Source of the DNA: Phialophora verrucosa
Lineage: Eukaryota; Ascomycota; Eurotiomycetes; Chaetothyriales; Herpotrichiellaceae
Length of the DNA stretch: 64,000 bases
Direction: 5' to 3'
Assembly: GCA_002099365.1 (NCBI GenBank)
Contig: MSED01000003.1
Coordinates: forward strand, 62,001-126,000
Shown here: one piece after another, positions 22,555-33,063 of the stretch
Position numbering within the stretch: position 1 is the first letter of the stretch
Layout of the letters: every line of letters begins with the position of its first letter
The notes under the pieces: generated by a model
Databases searched by the model: none
What the model was told of the DNA's origin: nothing
What the model saw: the letters and a program-made list of their open reading frames with translations, nothing else
Translations under genes and position numbers: made by a program

Positions 22555-24168
22555 TTATGCCCACTTGGGTTCACCCTTCGCTAGAGTTATCACCTCGTCC
22601 AGCAATGCCACAGTTTCTGCCGGACTTGCAATCCACGCACAACAACATGCGCTTCGTGCCTTGAAGTCGTTGCCCCCACCGCTCAGGAACTGATCGCCAA
22701 CATGCAACGTGCTTGAAGGTGGAATGCCTCCGAACCACTTCTGACAAGCCTTCACGCCCAATGACTTGTCTCCGATGTCCAAGAAAACGTCGGCTCCTCC
22801 GTTGAATACGGTAAAGGGGATGTGAGCATATGAAGCTCTTTTGGCGGAACTGCCTGTATTGATTGAAGTCTCAATCACCTGTTGCACCACCAGGACCGTC
22901 TCTTCTAGCTGCTCGCGGGTGAGCCTCTTGGACTGATCGGCCGCATAGATACCCACTGCCCGCTCTTTGCGGAGCACCTTGGCTTGCAGACGAAGCGTAC
23001 GTATGCACGACTCAAACGCAGCCTGAGCCTCGTTGAGGAGCTCTTTGATAGCCGGCTCCGTCCAGTCTTTCATCGCATCCAGGATCCATTCTCGTCGATG
23101 GATGTATCGTAGACAATGTTCTTGCGTCTCGTCGAAAACAAGGAGGAAATTGGATTCGCCTCCCATTATGATCAAGTTGGACTTTTGAGCTGCTGTGAGC
23201 TCCTTGGATTCTTTGACAGCCAGAAGAAGACCAGAAAGTCGATCGAAGTAGTGCTCCGGCTGAGTATACCCTGCGGCCGTCACAATCCCGATCTTCACGT
23301 CGTGTGCCAAGAAATGAACGAGTCTGAGTATTACTGGGTTGGCTTCAGGCGAGTGTAGTGAAGCCCCGTCTTCATATAATGTAACATCGCCATCGAAGGT
23401 TAGCAGCTCGAGGCCAGGATCCAACTTGAATTTAAGCTGTCTGTATGGTTTCGGCCGGACCATGGCCATTATCTGCGCTGTATTGAGAATGAGGCGGATA
23501 TCATTGAAGGATGGAGCGACGAAGCGCCGTGACGAAATGGCCCGCACCGAGTCTTGATACCTGAAGGCATCTTCTAGGGCCAGCGGAGTGAAAAAGGCTG
23601 AGATAGTGGGGACAAGCATGTTGAGTTTCGACCGTGGATTCGACAAAGCTTGCTGGTTGACTGCGCCGGGTCAGCTCTAGACTTCGACCACCAAGCTGTG
23701 CTAGCACTGACTGTGATCAAGTATGAGATCCTCGACGTCGCGAAATATTTCGGCGTAGCGCTGCTGCGCTGATCTTGCCATGACATCCAAACTCTGGCCA
23801 CTTGATCCATCGTACTCGACCGCAGGCTGTGAATTTAGAACGAACGGCACAGTGAGGAGGCCCTACAAGCGTGCGTCAGCCCATGCAGGAACGAGCTCAT
23901 TCGGCCGTGCTGGACTTATTGTCACAACTTACCTTGATCCATTCAATCTATCAGGATTAGCTTCTGATCACGTTGCCGGGTCGGACACCTACTAATTGAT
24001 CTCTGCGATGAGTCTTGAGGGTTGCAAGAATTAGCATAATCTTGAGTCTCTACAACACTGCGCGGGTCACCTGCCTTCAAAGCATCTAGCCGTTAGTTAG
24101 CAGGAGTCTTGTTGCTTGAGACGTGGCACTGGCAGCGACCCACATTCAATTCTATAACGGGTGCTCAT
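22555..24168 (-). CDS. ISN1: IMP-specific 5'-nucleotidase, six exons with microexons
   Basis: Hydrolyses IMP to inosine in purine turnover; cytosolic HAD-superfamily phosphatase. Proposed exons are 24168-24144 (25 nt), 24085-24075 (11 nt), 24013-23993 (21 nt), 23947-23933 (15 nt), 23862-23712 and 23660-22555, for 442 residues, close to the yeast length of about 450. The first four exons give MSTRYRIE-YALK-THRRDQL-IEWIK, the conserved N terminus of this family, then GLLTVPFVLNSQP. The HAD motif FDGDVTLY is at 163-170. The distal HAD aspartates may lie in HVGDQFLSGGGNDFKAR near the C terminus. All phases close, and the total length is divisible by three. The intron after the 11-nt exon has a GC donor. 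A simpler start at the ATG at 24037 would skip the first two exons but lose the conserved YRxEYALK segment. Confidence 0.88.
24075..24085 (-). other. 11-nt microexon of ISN1
   Basis: Flanked by acceptor GGCTAG and a GC donor (AAG|GCAGGT), it completes a Tyr codon and adds Ala-Leu-Lys. An upstream CTAACTAAC and a downstream TGCTAAT provide branch sites for the two introns. Confidence 0.7.
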
Positions 24169-25259
24169 ATTGTTGGTTTGCAGCTTGGCAACGTGTTTAT
24201 CATCCAGATCAAGAATGGGCAAGCGTGCGTGCGATGCTTGATTGAAACAGAAGGTAAATTATTTATCAGTCGGCGGCTGCGTTGAGGTGGCTTACATGTG
24301 CCATTGTTGGACGCGGGGAAGAAACTTTATTACAGTGCCAAGATGAGTTAATAACTGCGCGGCTCGGACCCCGATCGGGACGAGGGTGAGGCCGCCCTAT
24401 GCTCAACCCCGTCACGCGCGAGTCAGGCACACAGGGATGGTCAGGGATACTTTAAACTAGGTACTCTGTACTGTACAGGTTCAACGCAGGTTACAGGGAA
24501 GTTTCCCGTCGAGTTGGCGGTCAATGCCGCCGCATTTGGAGGGTTTCTTCCCTCAATGCCAAGATCACTCGCCTGGTGAGTTCCTACATCAGGCACGATC
24601 AGGCCGTACCCTCCTTATTGATACCTAGCTAATGGCTTTACCTACGCTGAAGTCACCCAGAAGCGGCTTTCGATATATTGAGAAAGTACATTGGTAAAGA
24701 CTAAACTGAATGTAGAATGTACGAAGCACTTCGTCAACATGACGCGGCTAGTGGGGATGAGATGCACTTAATGGATGAAGATGGCAAAGCTCGCTGGACA
24801 GTCACGCCGATACCTGAATCGAAGGACTCCGCCGGCACAGGTTGACATCGGATGGCTCAGTATGTATGTGGACTTTGCTTCGCATAAATCCAGCGACGGT
24901 GTCACGTACTCCCGCTTTCCCACCACTGACGTAAGCTTCTGCGGTCGACTCGTGAAGAGAATTCAGGGCTCATAGACTTAATCAAGCTGGTCTACGTGGG
25001 GTTCAGAAGCCTGGGACATTTATTGTTCTCAACCAAGGCTGAAAGCGACTTGAGGTGGCGCGTGTTGTGGTCGGACAGCTCAAAGACGAGGATCTTCGAG
25101 AAACGATGTCCAAGACCAGCCAGCGGCCTGCCTGCAAGAAGATGTCATTGGTATCCTGGGATGGGAGGAGTTCATGATCCGTCGCCCTTGCATTTCGTGG
25201 CATATTGTGTTATACGCCCAGAAGCAGGCTCCATCTAGCCAACATAAACTTGTCTCCCT
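24169..25259. other. ISN1 upstream region and MED17 3' region
   Basis: The 1.09 kb between the ISN1 start and the MED17 stop shows no gene with recognisable content. It is AT-richer than the genes, and frames are short. Confidence 0.45.
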
Positions 25260-27212
25260 CTAGCAACCTACTGCAAGCAATTGTTTCATTGCCGCGTCGA
25301 ATGTCGTATCCTGTTCCTTCGTGGTAATGTTGCCCTCTGCTTTGGAGCACCCAGCGCCGGTCCATGTCCATACGACAATGCTGGAAGATGGTCTCTTCTT
25401 CATAGGGCCCAACTTGAGACTGATAGACTCCGTATGTACCGAAAGCTGCATCTTACGAACTGCTTCTTGGCCACCATACAATGTGAACTCGCCACTGTGT
25501 GGTTGTGACACGATCCACTCTCTGTGTATACTCTTGTCCGCCCCATCGTTTGTGGCAGCTTCCCTTGTAAGAGTCTCCGTATGCGCGACCAAGTCCAGCA
25601 GCAGCATGTGCCGAACTGATGCCAAGGCTACATCTCGTGTCTCGTGGCGAGACAACGGTGTCTTCGAGAATCCAAAGTCAATCGGAGAAGTCTCGTATCT
25701 GGAACCCAACAGGGGAGGTCCCAAGAAGGTGGCTAGCCCAACCTGCAAATTTCGGCCAGCCGTCAATTTGAGTTTGAATGATGTTTTGGCAGGCACCATC
25801 AGCTCCGATAGAATCGTGTCGGGGGCCTCAATCTTCAGCGACCCAAACATCACATTAGCGGAGTTTTCTATGGACAATGCCGTCGGCAGGTTTGCCTTTT
25901 CGAAGGCGCGGAGCAGCGTCTGGCAGCTATTCCAAAATGCTCTTGCTTCCGAACGGTGTCTTAGATGGGTCAGGATAGGTCGGATCAGAGCGTACTCGGG
26001 CGTCGTTCTTGTCTTGATTGTCATCGGAGGAGCCTTCTGCGTTCTTCTGTTCAGATTTTGCTCATGAGCCGCGTTTAGTAGCAGTCGTAGGGAGATCCCC
26101 ACGAACCCAGCAACCAGGTCGTCTTCATCATTAGTATGTAATGCGACTTCCTGCTCGTCAGCCGCTACGAGCGAAAGTTGGTACTCATCCATGTCAATCC
26201 CAACGGACTGTGCACGTGCAGTTATCCCCTGATTGCCGACAAGGCGTGCTTCGCGACTTATCTCGAAAAACAATTCCTCCTCGAACAGCGCGTCTCGATG
26301 CTCTGTCAACTGCTGGCTGATATCCATCGTCTCGCTGATTTGGGGCTTCTCGAAGTGAAACGCCCCAGTTTTGACAGCATTGCGAATAACATAAACAGCA
26401 AGGCGCCTTCTCTTCTTGGGTAATGTCCGAGCATCCAACCCCACAGTGCCATCAGCGGCCTGGAGAAGAAGAGCGAAGCCCTGATCGCGGAACTGCGGTG
26501 CAGCCTCAGCAAAACCGAAATGGACACCAATGGTTTTGCGATCTCTTGGGAGTCGCGATATTGGCCAGCCCTTGGCTCTGAGATCAGCGACTTGCCGCCA
26601 AAACTGTGTTTCATGTTCGGCTTCAATCTCTAACCGAGAAGAGGCGGCGGACAGCTTGTTAGAGGCCAAATGGAAGCTCTCTGACCTCCAGCCCTGCGAG
26701 ACGGACACCAGTTGCCGTCGGACTGGTTGCGAGATCGGCTTTTCTTCGAGGACCCTTGCTCCCAACGATCCTACTGGAGCAGCCTCTTTGAGTGGTGGAG
26801 ACATGGAATGCCGCGCGGGAACAGAATGCTGTGAGATCAGCCATGAAACAAAGTCTAGGGCGCAAAGGACGTCGTTCTGTGCAGCCCTATGATTGTCAAC
26901 TTCAGCACGGATAAGCAGGAACAATAGAGCTCACCCTAGTCGCTCAAGCATCTGGTTTCTTCGCTCCCAAAGGCGCTCCGTGCGCTTCTGCGGAGTTTCA
27001 TCATCGTCCGCCGGGGATTCCTCTTCTGGGCCATCTTGGGCGGCATCCGGAGCTATATCTTTGCCATGGATCTCGGCGAGAAGTGAGCGTTCAGTGACAT
27101 GGCGAAAATGACCCTTCTGGGCGATGATCTGCTGAATCTGTGACTCCAGAGCTTGCGACTTCGACGACGGCTCGGGCGGGATCACAAGGCTGATTGTGTT
27201 TAACTCGGCCAT
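25260..27212 (-). CDS. MED17: Mediator complex subunit 17 (Srb4)
   Basis: Head-module subunit of Mediator, bridging activators and RNA polymerase II. Exon 1 is 27212-26935 and exon 2 is 26886-25260, joined over a 48-nt intron in phase 2, giving 634 residues. The N terminus (MAELNTISLVIPPEP) and a charged acidic segment come first. The most conserved block is FWRQVADLRAKGWPISRLPR with RDRKTIGVHFGFAEAAPQF, characteristic of fungal Med17. The rest is largely alpha/beta without catalytic motifs, as expected. It is divergent from phosphofructokinase, with 674 bases between starts. Confidence 0.92.
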
Positions 27213-27886
27213 GATGCTTGAATTTCGACCCTCTCGACGAGGGATTAATTGTGAACGGAGTCTGCGGCAGTCCCCATCAGCGCAGCACCGAGTGAAGCAC
27301 AGCAGAGATCTTTTCCTGGTCAGAAGCAACTGCTTTGATCGAGTGTCTGAATCGTGATTGGCGATGTGTTGCTCGCTGTGCAAAAGAAATCGGAGCTCTC
27401 GCGCCGTAGTTTGGCAGTCAAGAGAGTCTGTGGCCAACAGCAGTGAAGCTCGGCAACAAGGAGGCGCATTTTTAGCACCGCAAGTGAAGTTTGGGGTCGC
27501 CGGGGTCAAATCTAGGCCTATCGGTTACCGTGCATCTTTCTTTTGGCCAGAAGCTCGTTGAGCAGCCAACAGGCGTTTGAGCCTTGCGGGCACTTGTCGA
27601 TCGACGAATGACGTTGTCGGCCCTCAGAGCTGCTTCTGCTCCAGCTTCTGCTGGGCGCAACAAACTTATCACCTCTGCTTTATCTTTCAGCTTCATCTTT
27701 ATTTGACTGACCTCCTATACCCCCACGAACCCTTTTCCTTTCCCTGGTCCCCTTTCCGCCGATCTATATAACTTTGCCCTTCATCTGCCAACTCCCTCGA
27801 GGAGGCTGTCGACTGTTGAACTCTACGAACAGAACCCCGCCTAATCACTGTCCCACCCAAGCCACTTGACGGCCCCCGAGCGAATT
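27213..27886. promoter_or_regulatory. bidirectional promoter of MED17 and phosphofructokinase
   Basis: A long pyrimidine-rich tract (about 27700-27762) is followed by CTATATAA at 27764-27771, some 116 bases before the phosphofructokinase ATG. CT tracts plus a TATA box near the start are common in highly expressed fungal glycolytic genes. Confidence 0.6.
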
Positions 27887-30271
27887 ATGGCCGCCAAGGG
27901 TGAGCCAGCGCCCTCCAGGAAGCGCAGAATCGGTGTCTTAACCAGTGGAGGCGACTCTCCTGGTATGAATGGAGCTGTCCGGGCCGTCGTGCGCATGTCA
28001 ATTCACATGGGCTGCGAGTCTTATGCAATCTACGAAGGTTACGATGGATTGGTGAAGGGTGGTGATCTGATCAAAGAGATGAAGTGGGAAGATGTCAGAG
28101 GCTACCTCTCTCGTGGCGGTACCTTGATAGGTACAGCACGGTGTATGCCCTTCATGGAGCGATGGGGCAGGTTGAAAGCGGCCAAAAACATGGTTCTCCG
28201 TGGCATCGACGCCCTGGTCATCTGTGGTGGTGATGGTAGCTTGACCGGCGCTGACAAATTCAGGGCAGAGTGGCCGAGCTTGATCGAGGAGCTGGTGGAC
28301 ACGGGAGAACTGACACAAGAAGAGGTCGAACCCTTCAAACACCTGAACATCGTCGGCTTGGTCGGCTCCATTGACAATGACATGTCCGGTACCGACGCCA
28401 CAATTGGCTGCTATTCCTCCCTCGAACGAATCTGTAGTGCTGTGGATGACGTGTTCGACACTGCGGCTTCCCACCAGCGAGGCTTCGTCGTTGAAGTCAT
28501 GGGTCGTCACTGCGGTTGGCTGGCTCTGATGGCGTCTATAGCCACCGGTGCCGACTATGTCTTCATTCCTGAGAAGCCACCACGAGTCGGTTGGGAAGAC
28601 CAGATGTGCAACGTCATCACCACACACAGGTCAAGAGGCAAGCGGAGGTCCATCGTCATCATATCCGAGGGTGCTCATGACCGAGAGCTGAACAAAATCA
28701 CGGCAAACCACGTCAAGGATCTTCTGACTAAGAAGCTAAAGCTCGACACGCGAGTCACAGTCCTAGGCCATACACAAAGAGGTGGACAGGCATGCTTTTA
28801 CGACCGTTGGCTGTCTACGTTGCAAGGAGTGGAAGCCGTGAAAGCGGTCTTGGAAGCTACTCCTGAAACACCCAGCCCTGTCATCACCATTCGAGAAAAC
28901 AAGATTGAGCGGTCCAACCTGATGGAGACCGTCGCACTGACCAAATCGGTTACCGCCGCAATCGAGGAGAAGAACTTTGACAAGGCGATGCAATTGCGCG
29001 ACATAGAGTTCAAAGAGTACTACAACAGCTACGTCATTACCACCTCGACCGACCATCCTGCGTTGAGACTCCCAGAAGAAAAGAGGATGCGTATCGCCAT
29101 CATCCATGTTGGGGCTCCTGCTGGTGGTATGAATCCAGCCACCCGAGCTGCGGTTGCCTATTGTTTGACGCGAGGCCATACCCCGATTGCCATTCACAAC
29201 GGCTTCCCAGGTCTGCAACGGCACCACGATGACAAGCCACTTGGGTCTGTTCGTGAGTGCAAGTGGATTGACGTGGACCCGTGGGTAAACGAGGGCGGTT
29301 CTGAGATTGGAACAAATCGTGGCTTGCCCAGCGCGGACCTGAAGAAGACTGCCGAGTGCTTTGAGTTGTACAGATTTGACGCCATGTTCCTGATCGGCGG
29401 GTTCGAAGCCTTCACTGCAGCAAGTGAGCTGAGAAAGGCACGGCCACAGTATGACGCTTTCAAAATCCCGTTGGTCGTCCTACCGGCCACCGTATCCAAC
29501 AATGTTCCGGGAACGGAATACTCCATTGGCAGTGATACTTGTCTCAACACCTTGATCCAGTTCTGCGATGCCATCAGACAGTCAGCTTCATCATCAAGAC
29601 GACGAGTCTTCGTCATCGAAACACAGGGCGGTCGGTCTGGATACCTTGCTACGATGGCAGGTCTTTCGGTCGGTGCATTGGCGGTGTATATTCCTGAAGA
29701 GGGAATCAACATCCACATGATCGCTAGAGACATTGAATTCCTGCGCGAAAACTTCAAGAACGACCAGGGAGCCTCAAGAGCTGGCAAGATCATTCTTCGA
29801 AACGAGAGAGCCAGCACAACGTACACGACACAAGTGATTGCGGACATGATTAAGGAAGAAGCTCGCGGTCGATTTGAGTCGCGTGCGGCTGTCCCTGGTC
29901 ACTACCAACAAGGAGGCAAGCCGTCGCCTATGGATCGAATCCGAGCACTCCGAATGGCAATCAAGTGTATGCAGCACATTGAGGATCGATTTACCGGCAA
30001 GGACAAGGAATGGATTGCTGCCGATCCTCTCTCGGTAGCGGTCATCGGTATCCAAGGCTCCGAAGTCGTCTTCACGCCCATGGGCGGTGAGACAGGGCTG
30101 GAAGCAACTGGCACCGACTGGGAAGACCGAAGGCCCAAGAATGAATTCTGGATGTCAATGAAGGAGACAGTTGACATCCTTAGTGGCCGGCCGAGGGTGT
30201 CGGACTGCTGCGAGGAGTGTGGAAAGCCTCTATCAGGCGACGTCTCCAAGCCTGTACCTCTGGCCGAATGA
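27887..30271 (+). CDS. pfkA: ATP-dependent 6-phosphofructokinase
   Basis: Phosphorylates fructose 6-phosphate in glycolysis. The 794-residue protein is the usual fungal duplicated form, with an active N-terminal half and a regulatory C-terminal half. The N half has GVLTSGGDSPGMNGAVRA, the ATP-binding GGDGSLTGA near 114-122, the catalytic SIDNDMSGTD near 161-170, MGRHCGWLA and GHTQRGG. The C half repeats the fold with changed motifs (IIHVGAPAGGMNPATRA, IGGFEAF, TVSNNVPGTEYSIG, ETQGGRSGYLA), as expected after loss of catalysis and gain of effector binding. The ATG at 27887 (ttATGGcc) is used rather than an in-frame TTG at 27866. The coding region is uninterrupted. Confidence 0.97.
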   Translation: MAAKGEPAPSRKRRIGVLTSGGDSPGMNGAVRAVVRMSIHMGCESYAIYEGYDGLVKGGDLIKEMKWEDVRGYLSRGGTLIGTARCMPFMERWGRLKAAKNMVLRGIDALVICGGDGSLTGADKFRAEWPSLIEELVDTGELTQEEVEPFKHLNIVGLVGSIDNDMSGTDATIGCYSSLERICSAVDDVFDTAASHQRGFVVEVMGRHCGWLALMASIATGADYVFIPEKPPRVGWEDQMCNVITTHRSRGKRRSIVIISEGAHDRELNKITANHVKDLLTKKLKLDTRVTVLGHTQRGGQACFYDRWLSTLQGVEAVKAVLEATPETPSPVITIRENKIERSNLMETVALTKSVTAAIEEKNFDKAMQLRDIEFKEYYNSYVITTSTDHPALRLPEEKRMRIAIIHVGAPAGGMNPATRAAVAYCLTRGHTPIAIHNGFPGLQRHHDDKPLGSVRECKWIDVDPWVNEGGSEIGTNRGLPSADLKKTAECFELYRFDAMFLIGGFEAFTAASELRKARPQYDAFKIPLVVLPATVSNNVPGTEYSIGSDTCLNTLIQFCDAIRQSASSSRRRVFVIETQGGRSGYLATMAGLSVGALAVYIPEEGINIHMIARDIEFLRENFKNDQGASRAGKIILRNERASTTYTTQVIADMIKEEARGRFESRAAVPGHYQQGGKPSPMDRIRALRMAIKCMQHIEDRFTGKDKEWIAADPLSVAVIGIQGSEVVFTPMGGETGLEATGTDWEDRRPKNEFWMSMKETVDILSGRPRVSDCCEECGKPLSGDVSKPVPLAE

Positions 30272-30848
30272 AGCAAGGACGATAGAGCAGCAGCAATCTT
30301 TGAACCTGGGTTTTCGAGGTTGCTTCTGAACTAGACAGGCGGGGGCTTAGAGGGAGAAGGGAGGCAGCAAACCCATATTTCTGAACTCACGAATAGATGA
30401 ACTTTTGACTTGTGATTGAATTCAACGAAATCCACCTAGCAGTTGGTGCCTGCATTAGTCCCTCCACCTGCAAGTCGCCTGATGGATCATACCACCCTGC
30501 AGTATGCAAGAAGATGGTCAGCGTCCAGAGGCGATCGTGACGCTTTGAAATGAAAGCCGAACGATTGGCTTGATCTTATCAGTTGGGTGCGGTGGCGCCC
30601 AATCACGACAGAGGCATTTGCGCGCTTTCGACCTTTGTGACGTCGATATAAACCGTGGCTGGCTCTCCAACTCACCATCCGCGAACTTATTCGGCTTTGA
30701 CACGCTCGACAAATCTCTGCCAACGTTGTGTCTTGAACTATTCGACCTTTGATACGCTCTACAACTCACTGCAACCGTCGTAGCTCACGAGACTCTTGCT
30801 CACCGAAGTCCACAATCGAACCTCTCTACCCCCCACCCGCAAACCAAC
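30272..30848. promoter_or_regulatory. promoter/leader of the Cys-rich protein gene
   Basis: About 580 bases after the phosphofructokinase stop. GATATAAA at 30645-30652 is a TATA candidate about 200 bases before the ATG at 30849. The leader carries the repeats listed separately. Confidence 0.5.
30695..30764 (+). repeat. imperfect 18-bp direct repeat in 5' leader
   Basis: CTTTGACACGCTCGACAA (30695-30712) and CTTTGATACGCTCTACAA (30747-30764) differ at two positions and start 52 bases apart. A third, partial relative (TTCGACCTTTGTGACG) begins at 30627. Role unknown; repeated protein-binding sites are one option. Confidence 0.6.
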
Positions 30849-31241
30849 ATGGTCAAGCCTTCAACCTGTTGCGGCCGCAGCAACGACGCCTGTGTGTGCT
30901 CTCAAAGAGCAACGTGCTCATGCGGCAAGCAAGCAGCATTGAATTGTACCTGCGAGAAGAAGGCACAGGAAAATGTTGTCCGTGGGGCACGGTGTTCATG
31001 CAGTACGTCTTCACTCACTCGCAGGCCCCCGCGTAAATAGGGCGTATGTACTAACAGTTCACTTGCTGTAGACGCCCGTCCGGCCCAGCAGTGTACCTGT
31101 GATCGAGCTGCCACCGAGAACGTAATGCCGTCCGGTGATACTTGCGCATGCGGGAAGAGGAGCGCTACGAGCTGCAATTGCTCCGGGGCTACTGAGGGTG
31201 GACTTTTGGCGACGGAAACTGATTTCACGACAAAAGCATAG
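30849..31241 (+). CDS. metallothionein-like CxC-repeat protein
   Basis: Small cysteine-rich protein of 107 residues with 16 cysteines: one CC and seven CxC pairs (CVC, CSC, CTC, CSC, CTC, CAC, CNC) in regularly spaced repeats, ending in a non-Cys tail ETDFTTKA. Exons are 30849-31002 and 31072-31241; the 69-nt intron has a perfect TACTAAC branch site, and the phase-1 join gives CSCNARPAQQC. The composition suggests soft-metal binding (Cu, Zn or Cd), but it is much longer than classical fungal copper metallothioneins, and I recognise it only as a conserved fungal Cys-rich family. No signal peptide is seen, so it is probably intracellular. It is convergent with the nucleotidyltransferase-like gene. 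Confidence 0.85.
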
Positions 31242-31551
31242 ACCTGTGAGGACACCATCACGGAAATGAGATGACGTTGACGGGTTGCATTTGTGAGGGG
31301 TGTGCATCAGTGCGTGGAAATCAGACAGGCAGAGCGGCCTTCCCGGTATATGTTGTGTTAGCTCCTACTGGCGTCCTGGGCATTTGGTATGGTGGTGGGG
31401 AGGAGGCGCACCTGGAAGGAGTCTCATCGGTGACCCGATGTGTTGGTCAATGGGGATGTTGAATTGAAGAATCAAAACCAAATCATTGTTTCATGAACTG
31501 CCCAAGGTTGGAGTCCCAGTTCTTGCATCGATCGTTCTCTCCGGTATTGCC
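31242..31551. other. convergent intergenic region
   Basis: About 310 bases between two stop codons; no gene seen. Confidence 0.5.
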
Positions 31552-33063
31552 CTATTTCGGCCTTGCTTCTTCTACTGCGACACTCTGTTGCGGACCTCTC
31601 CCCACTCGGTTCTGTCCTGGAGAGGTGTTCTGCTTCTGCTCCTGGTCCAGCTTTTTTTGCCTTTGACCAACTGCCCTCCAGTTGACTCGGGCCCATTCCA
31701 AGACATCGTCGAACCTGCTTTCCTCGAACGCCTTTCTCACATCTTCGAGTCCTTCCGTGGCTTCGCTTGAGGGTGCGTCGCTGTGCTTGCCCACAATCTC
31801 TCTCTTCATACCTTTCATTACCCACCCAACCTCCGTGCCTTCAATTGGCAGCCCCTTCCTGATGTCCGCCCACAGTCTGTCGGTTCCTATCAACCGCATC
31901 ATCTTCCTCTTTCTATCTTCGAACTTCTGCGCAAACTGAGGACCAAAGAATTGCTTTGCATCGTCGATGACATCTTCTCGCGTCAGAAATGCAGACCTGC
32001 CTGCTTCGTCGTCGACGTGCGCGGGAAGGTAAGTCTCGATCCAGTATCCGAAGAGTGGTCTTTTTGCGGCACGCTGGCGATCGTTGGCCTTCAACAGCTT
32101 GATGAGTGGTTTGCTTCCCGTACCGCTCGCTTGGCCTTCTTCGGTTTCTTTATCGTCATCGTCTTGACTGCGGGACTTCCACCGGGCAGGATTGTGAAAT
32201 CTGCAGCTTGCCACATAATCTAGCATCTCGTTCCAGCTGTTGAAGGGCTTCCAGTATCTTTCCTTGTCCAGACCCATATACTCCAGCACTGTATTCGGGT
32301 CACTTGTGGCCAGCACCCTTGCCTGCTCTTTGTTGTGCATCTCTACCTCCGCTATCCGCACGCACAGGCCCTTGGAGGAAATTGTGAGACCGAAACGCCG
32401 GATGATGCCTCCCAACGCATTCCAAAGATCCCCATGCGAATGGAAGAACATGTTCCATTGGAAATAAGCGGCTGTGGGCATGATGGTGATGTCGGCCTGG
32501 ATATACTTCTCTGCAATGGCTTTGCGAGGACACGTGGCTGTTCTGACGCCGGCCAAGGGTTCTGAGGATTCCAGTGAGGTTGTTGAAGCGTCTGCAGTCA
32601 CATCCAAGCCCATTGTCTCCCTGGTAGCCCCCAGTGTCTCATTCTCGCTGTCTGGCTTTGACTCTGCCGTTGAGTCATGGCGGTGCCTTTCTTCGACGAT
32701 GTGCTGACGGTCACCCATACCATGTTTGCATTTTGCGTCTACCACATCGTCCTTGAATTCATCCGGCCATGGCAGTGCAAGATTGTAGCTAGAGCTCCCA
32801 CCCATCCTCTTCCATGTCTTCGCTCCCAGGAGCCGGGCCAGAAGATCTCCGGTTGCACGTCCATAGGGTAACTGCCCTTGCACAGGTTCGGCAACCAGGA
32901 TATCGATATCTCCATGCGACGTTTTTGGGGCTTCAATAGCATGACCAACAATTTTGAAATGTTCCTTGAGGATCTCCTCAGCATGAGCCAGGACTGCCTC
33001 GTAGACTTTGGGAGGCATCCGTGGCGTGGACAGCCCGTCCGCCGCGAAAGCCAAGCCGCCCAT
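31552..33063 (-). CDS. uncharacterised nucleotidyltransferase-fold protein
   Basis: I do not recognise a named family. The 503-residue protein starts at the ATG at 33063; a second ATG 15 codons on is possible. Residues 47-57 (KTSHGDIDILV) match the Gly...Asp-x-Asp strand of the DNA-polymerase-beta nucleotidyltransferase fold, and QADITIM downstream could supply the third acidic residue. Between them lies a charged, Ser/Glu-rich insert of about 70 residues. The central and C-terminal parts are helical and basic/acidic, ending in a Gln/Lys-rich tail. No secretion signal or membrane segment is seen in the called protein. Substrate (RNA, tRNA, protein or small molecule) cannot be read. The frame is open further upstream but without ATG. 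Confidence 0.75.
   Translation of the reverse strand: MGGLAFAADGLSTPRMPPKVYEAVLAHAEEILKEHFKIVGHAIEAPKTSHGDIDILVAEPVQGQLPYGRATGDLLARLLGAKTWKRMGGSSSYNLALPWPDEFKDDVVDAKCKHGMGDRQHIVEERHRHDSTAESKPDSENETLGATRETMGLDVTADASTTSLESSEPLAGVRTATCPRKAIAEKYIQADITIMPTAAYFQWNMFFHSHGDLWNALGGIIRRFGLTISSKGLCVRIAEVEMHNKEQARVLATSDPNTVLEYMGLDKERYWKPFNSWNEMLDYVASCRFHNPARWKSRSQDDDDKETEEGQASGTGSKPLIKLLKANDRQRAAKRPLFGYWIETYLPAHVDDEAGRSAFLTREDVIDDAKQFFGPQFAQKFEDRKRKMMRLIGTDRLWADIRKGLPIEGTEVGWVMKGMKREIVGKHSDAPSSEATEGLEDVRKAFEESRFDDVLEWARVNWRAVGQRQKKLDQEQKQNTSPGQNRVGRGPQQSVAVEEARPK

Noticed and set aside
25321..26067. 248-codon plus-strand frame
   Set aside because: Antisense to MED17, with no family features.
29194..29847. 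217-codon minus-strand frame
   Set aside because: Antisense shadow of phosphofructokinase.
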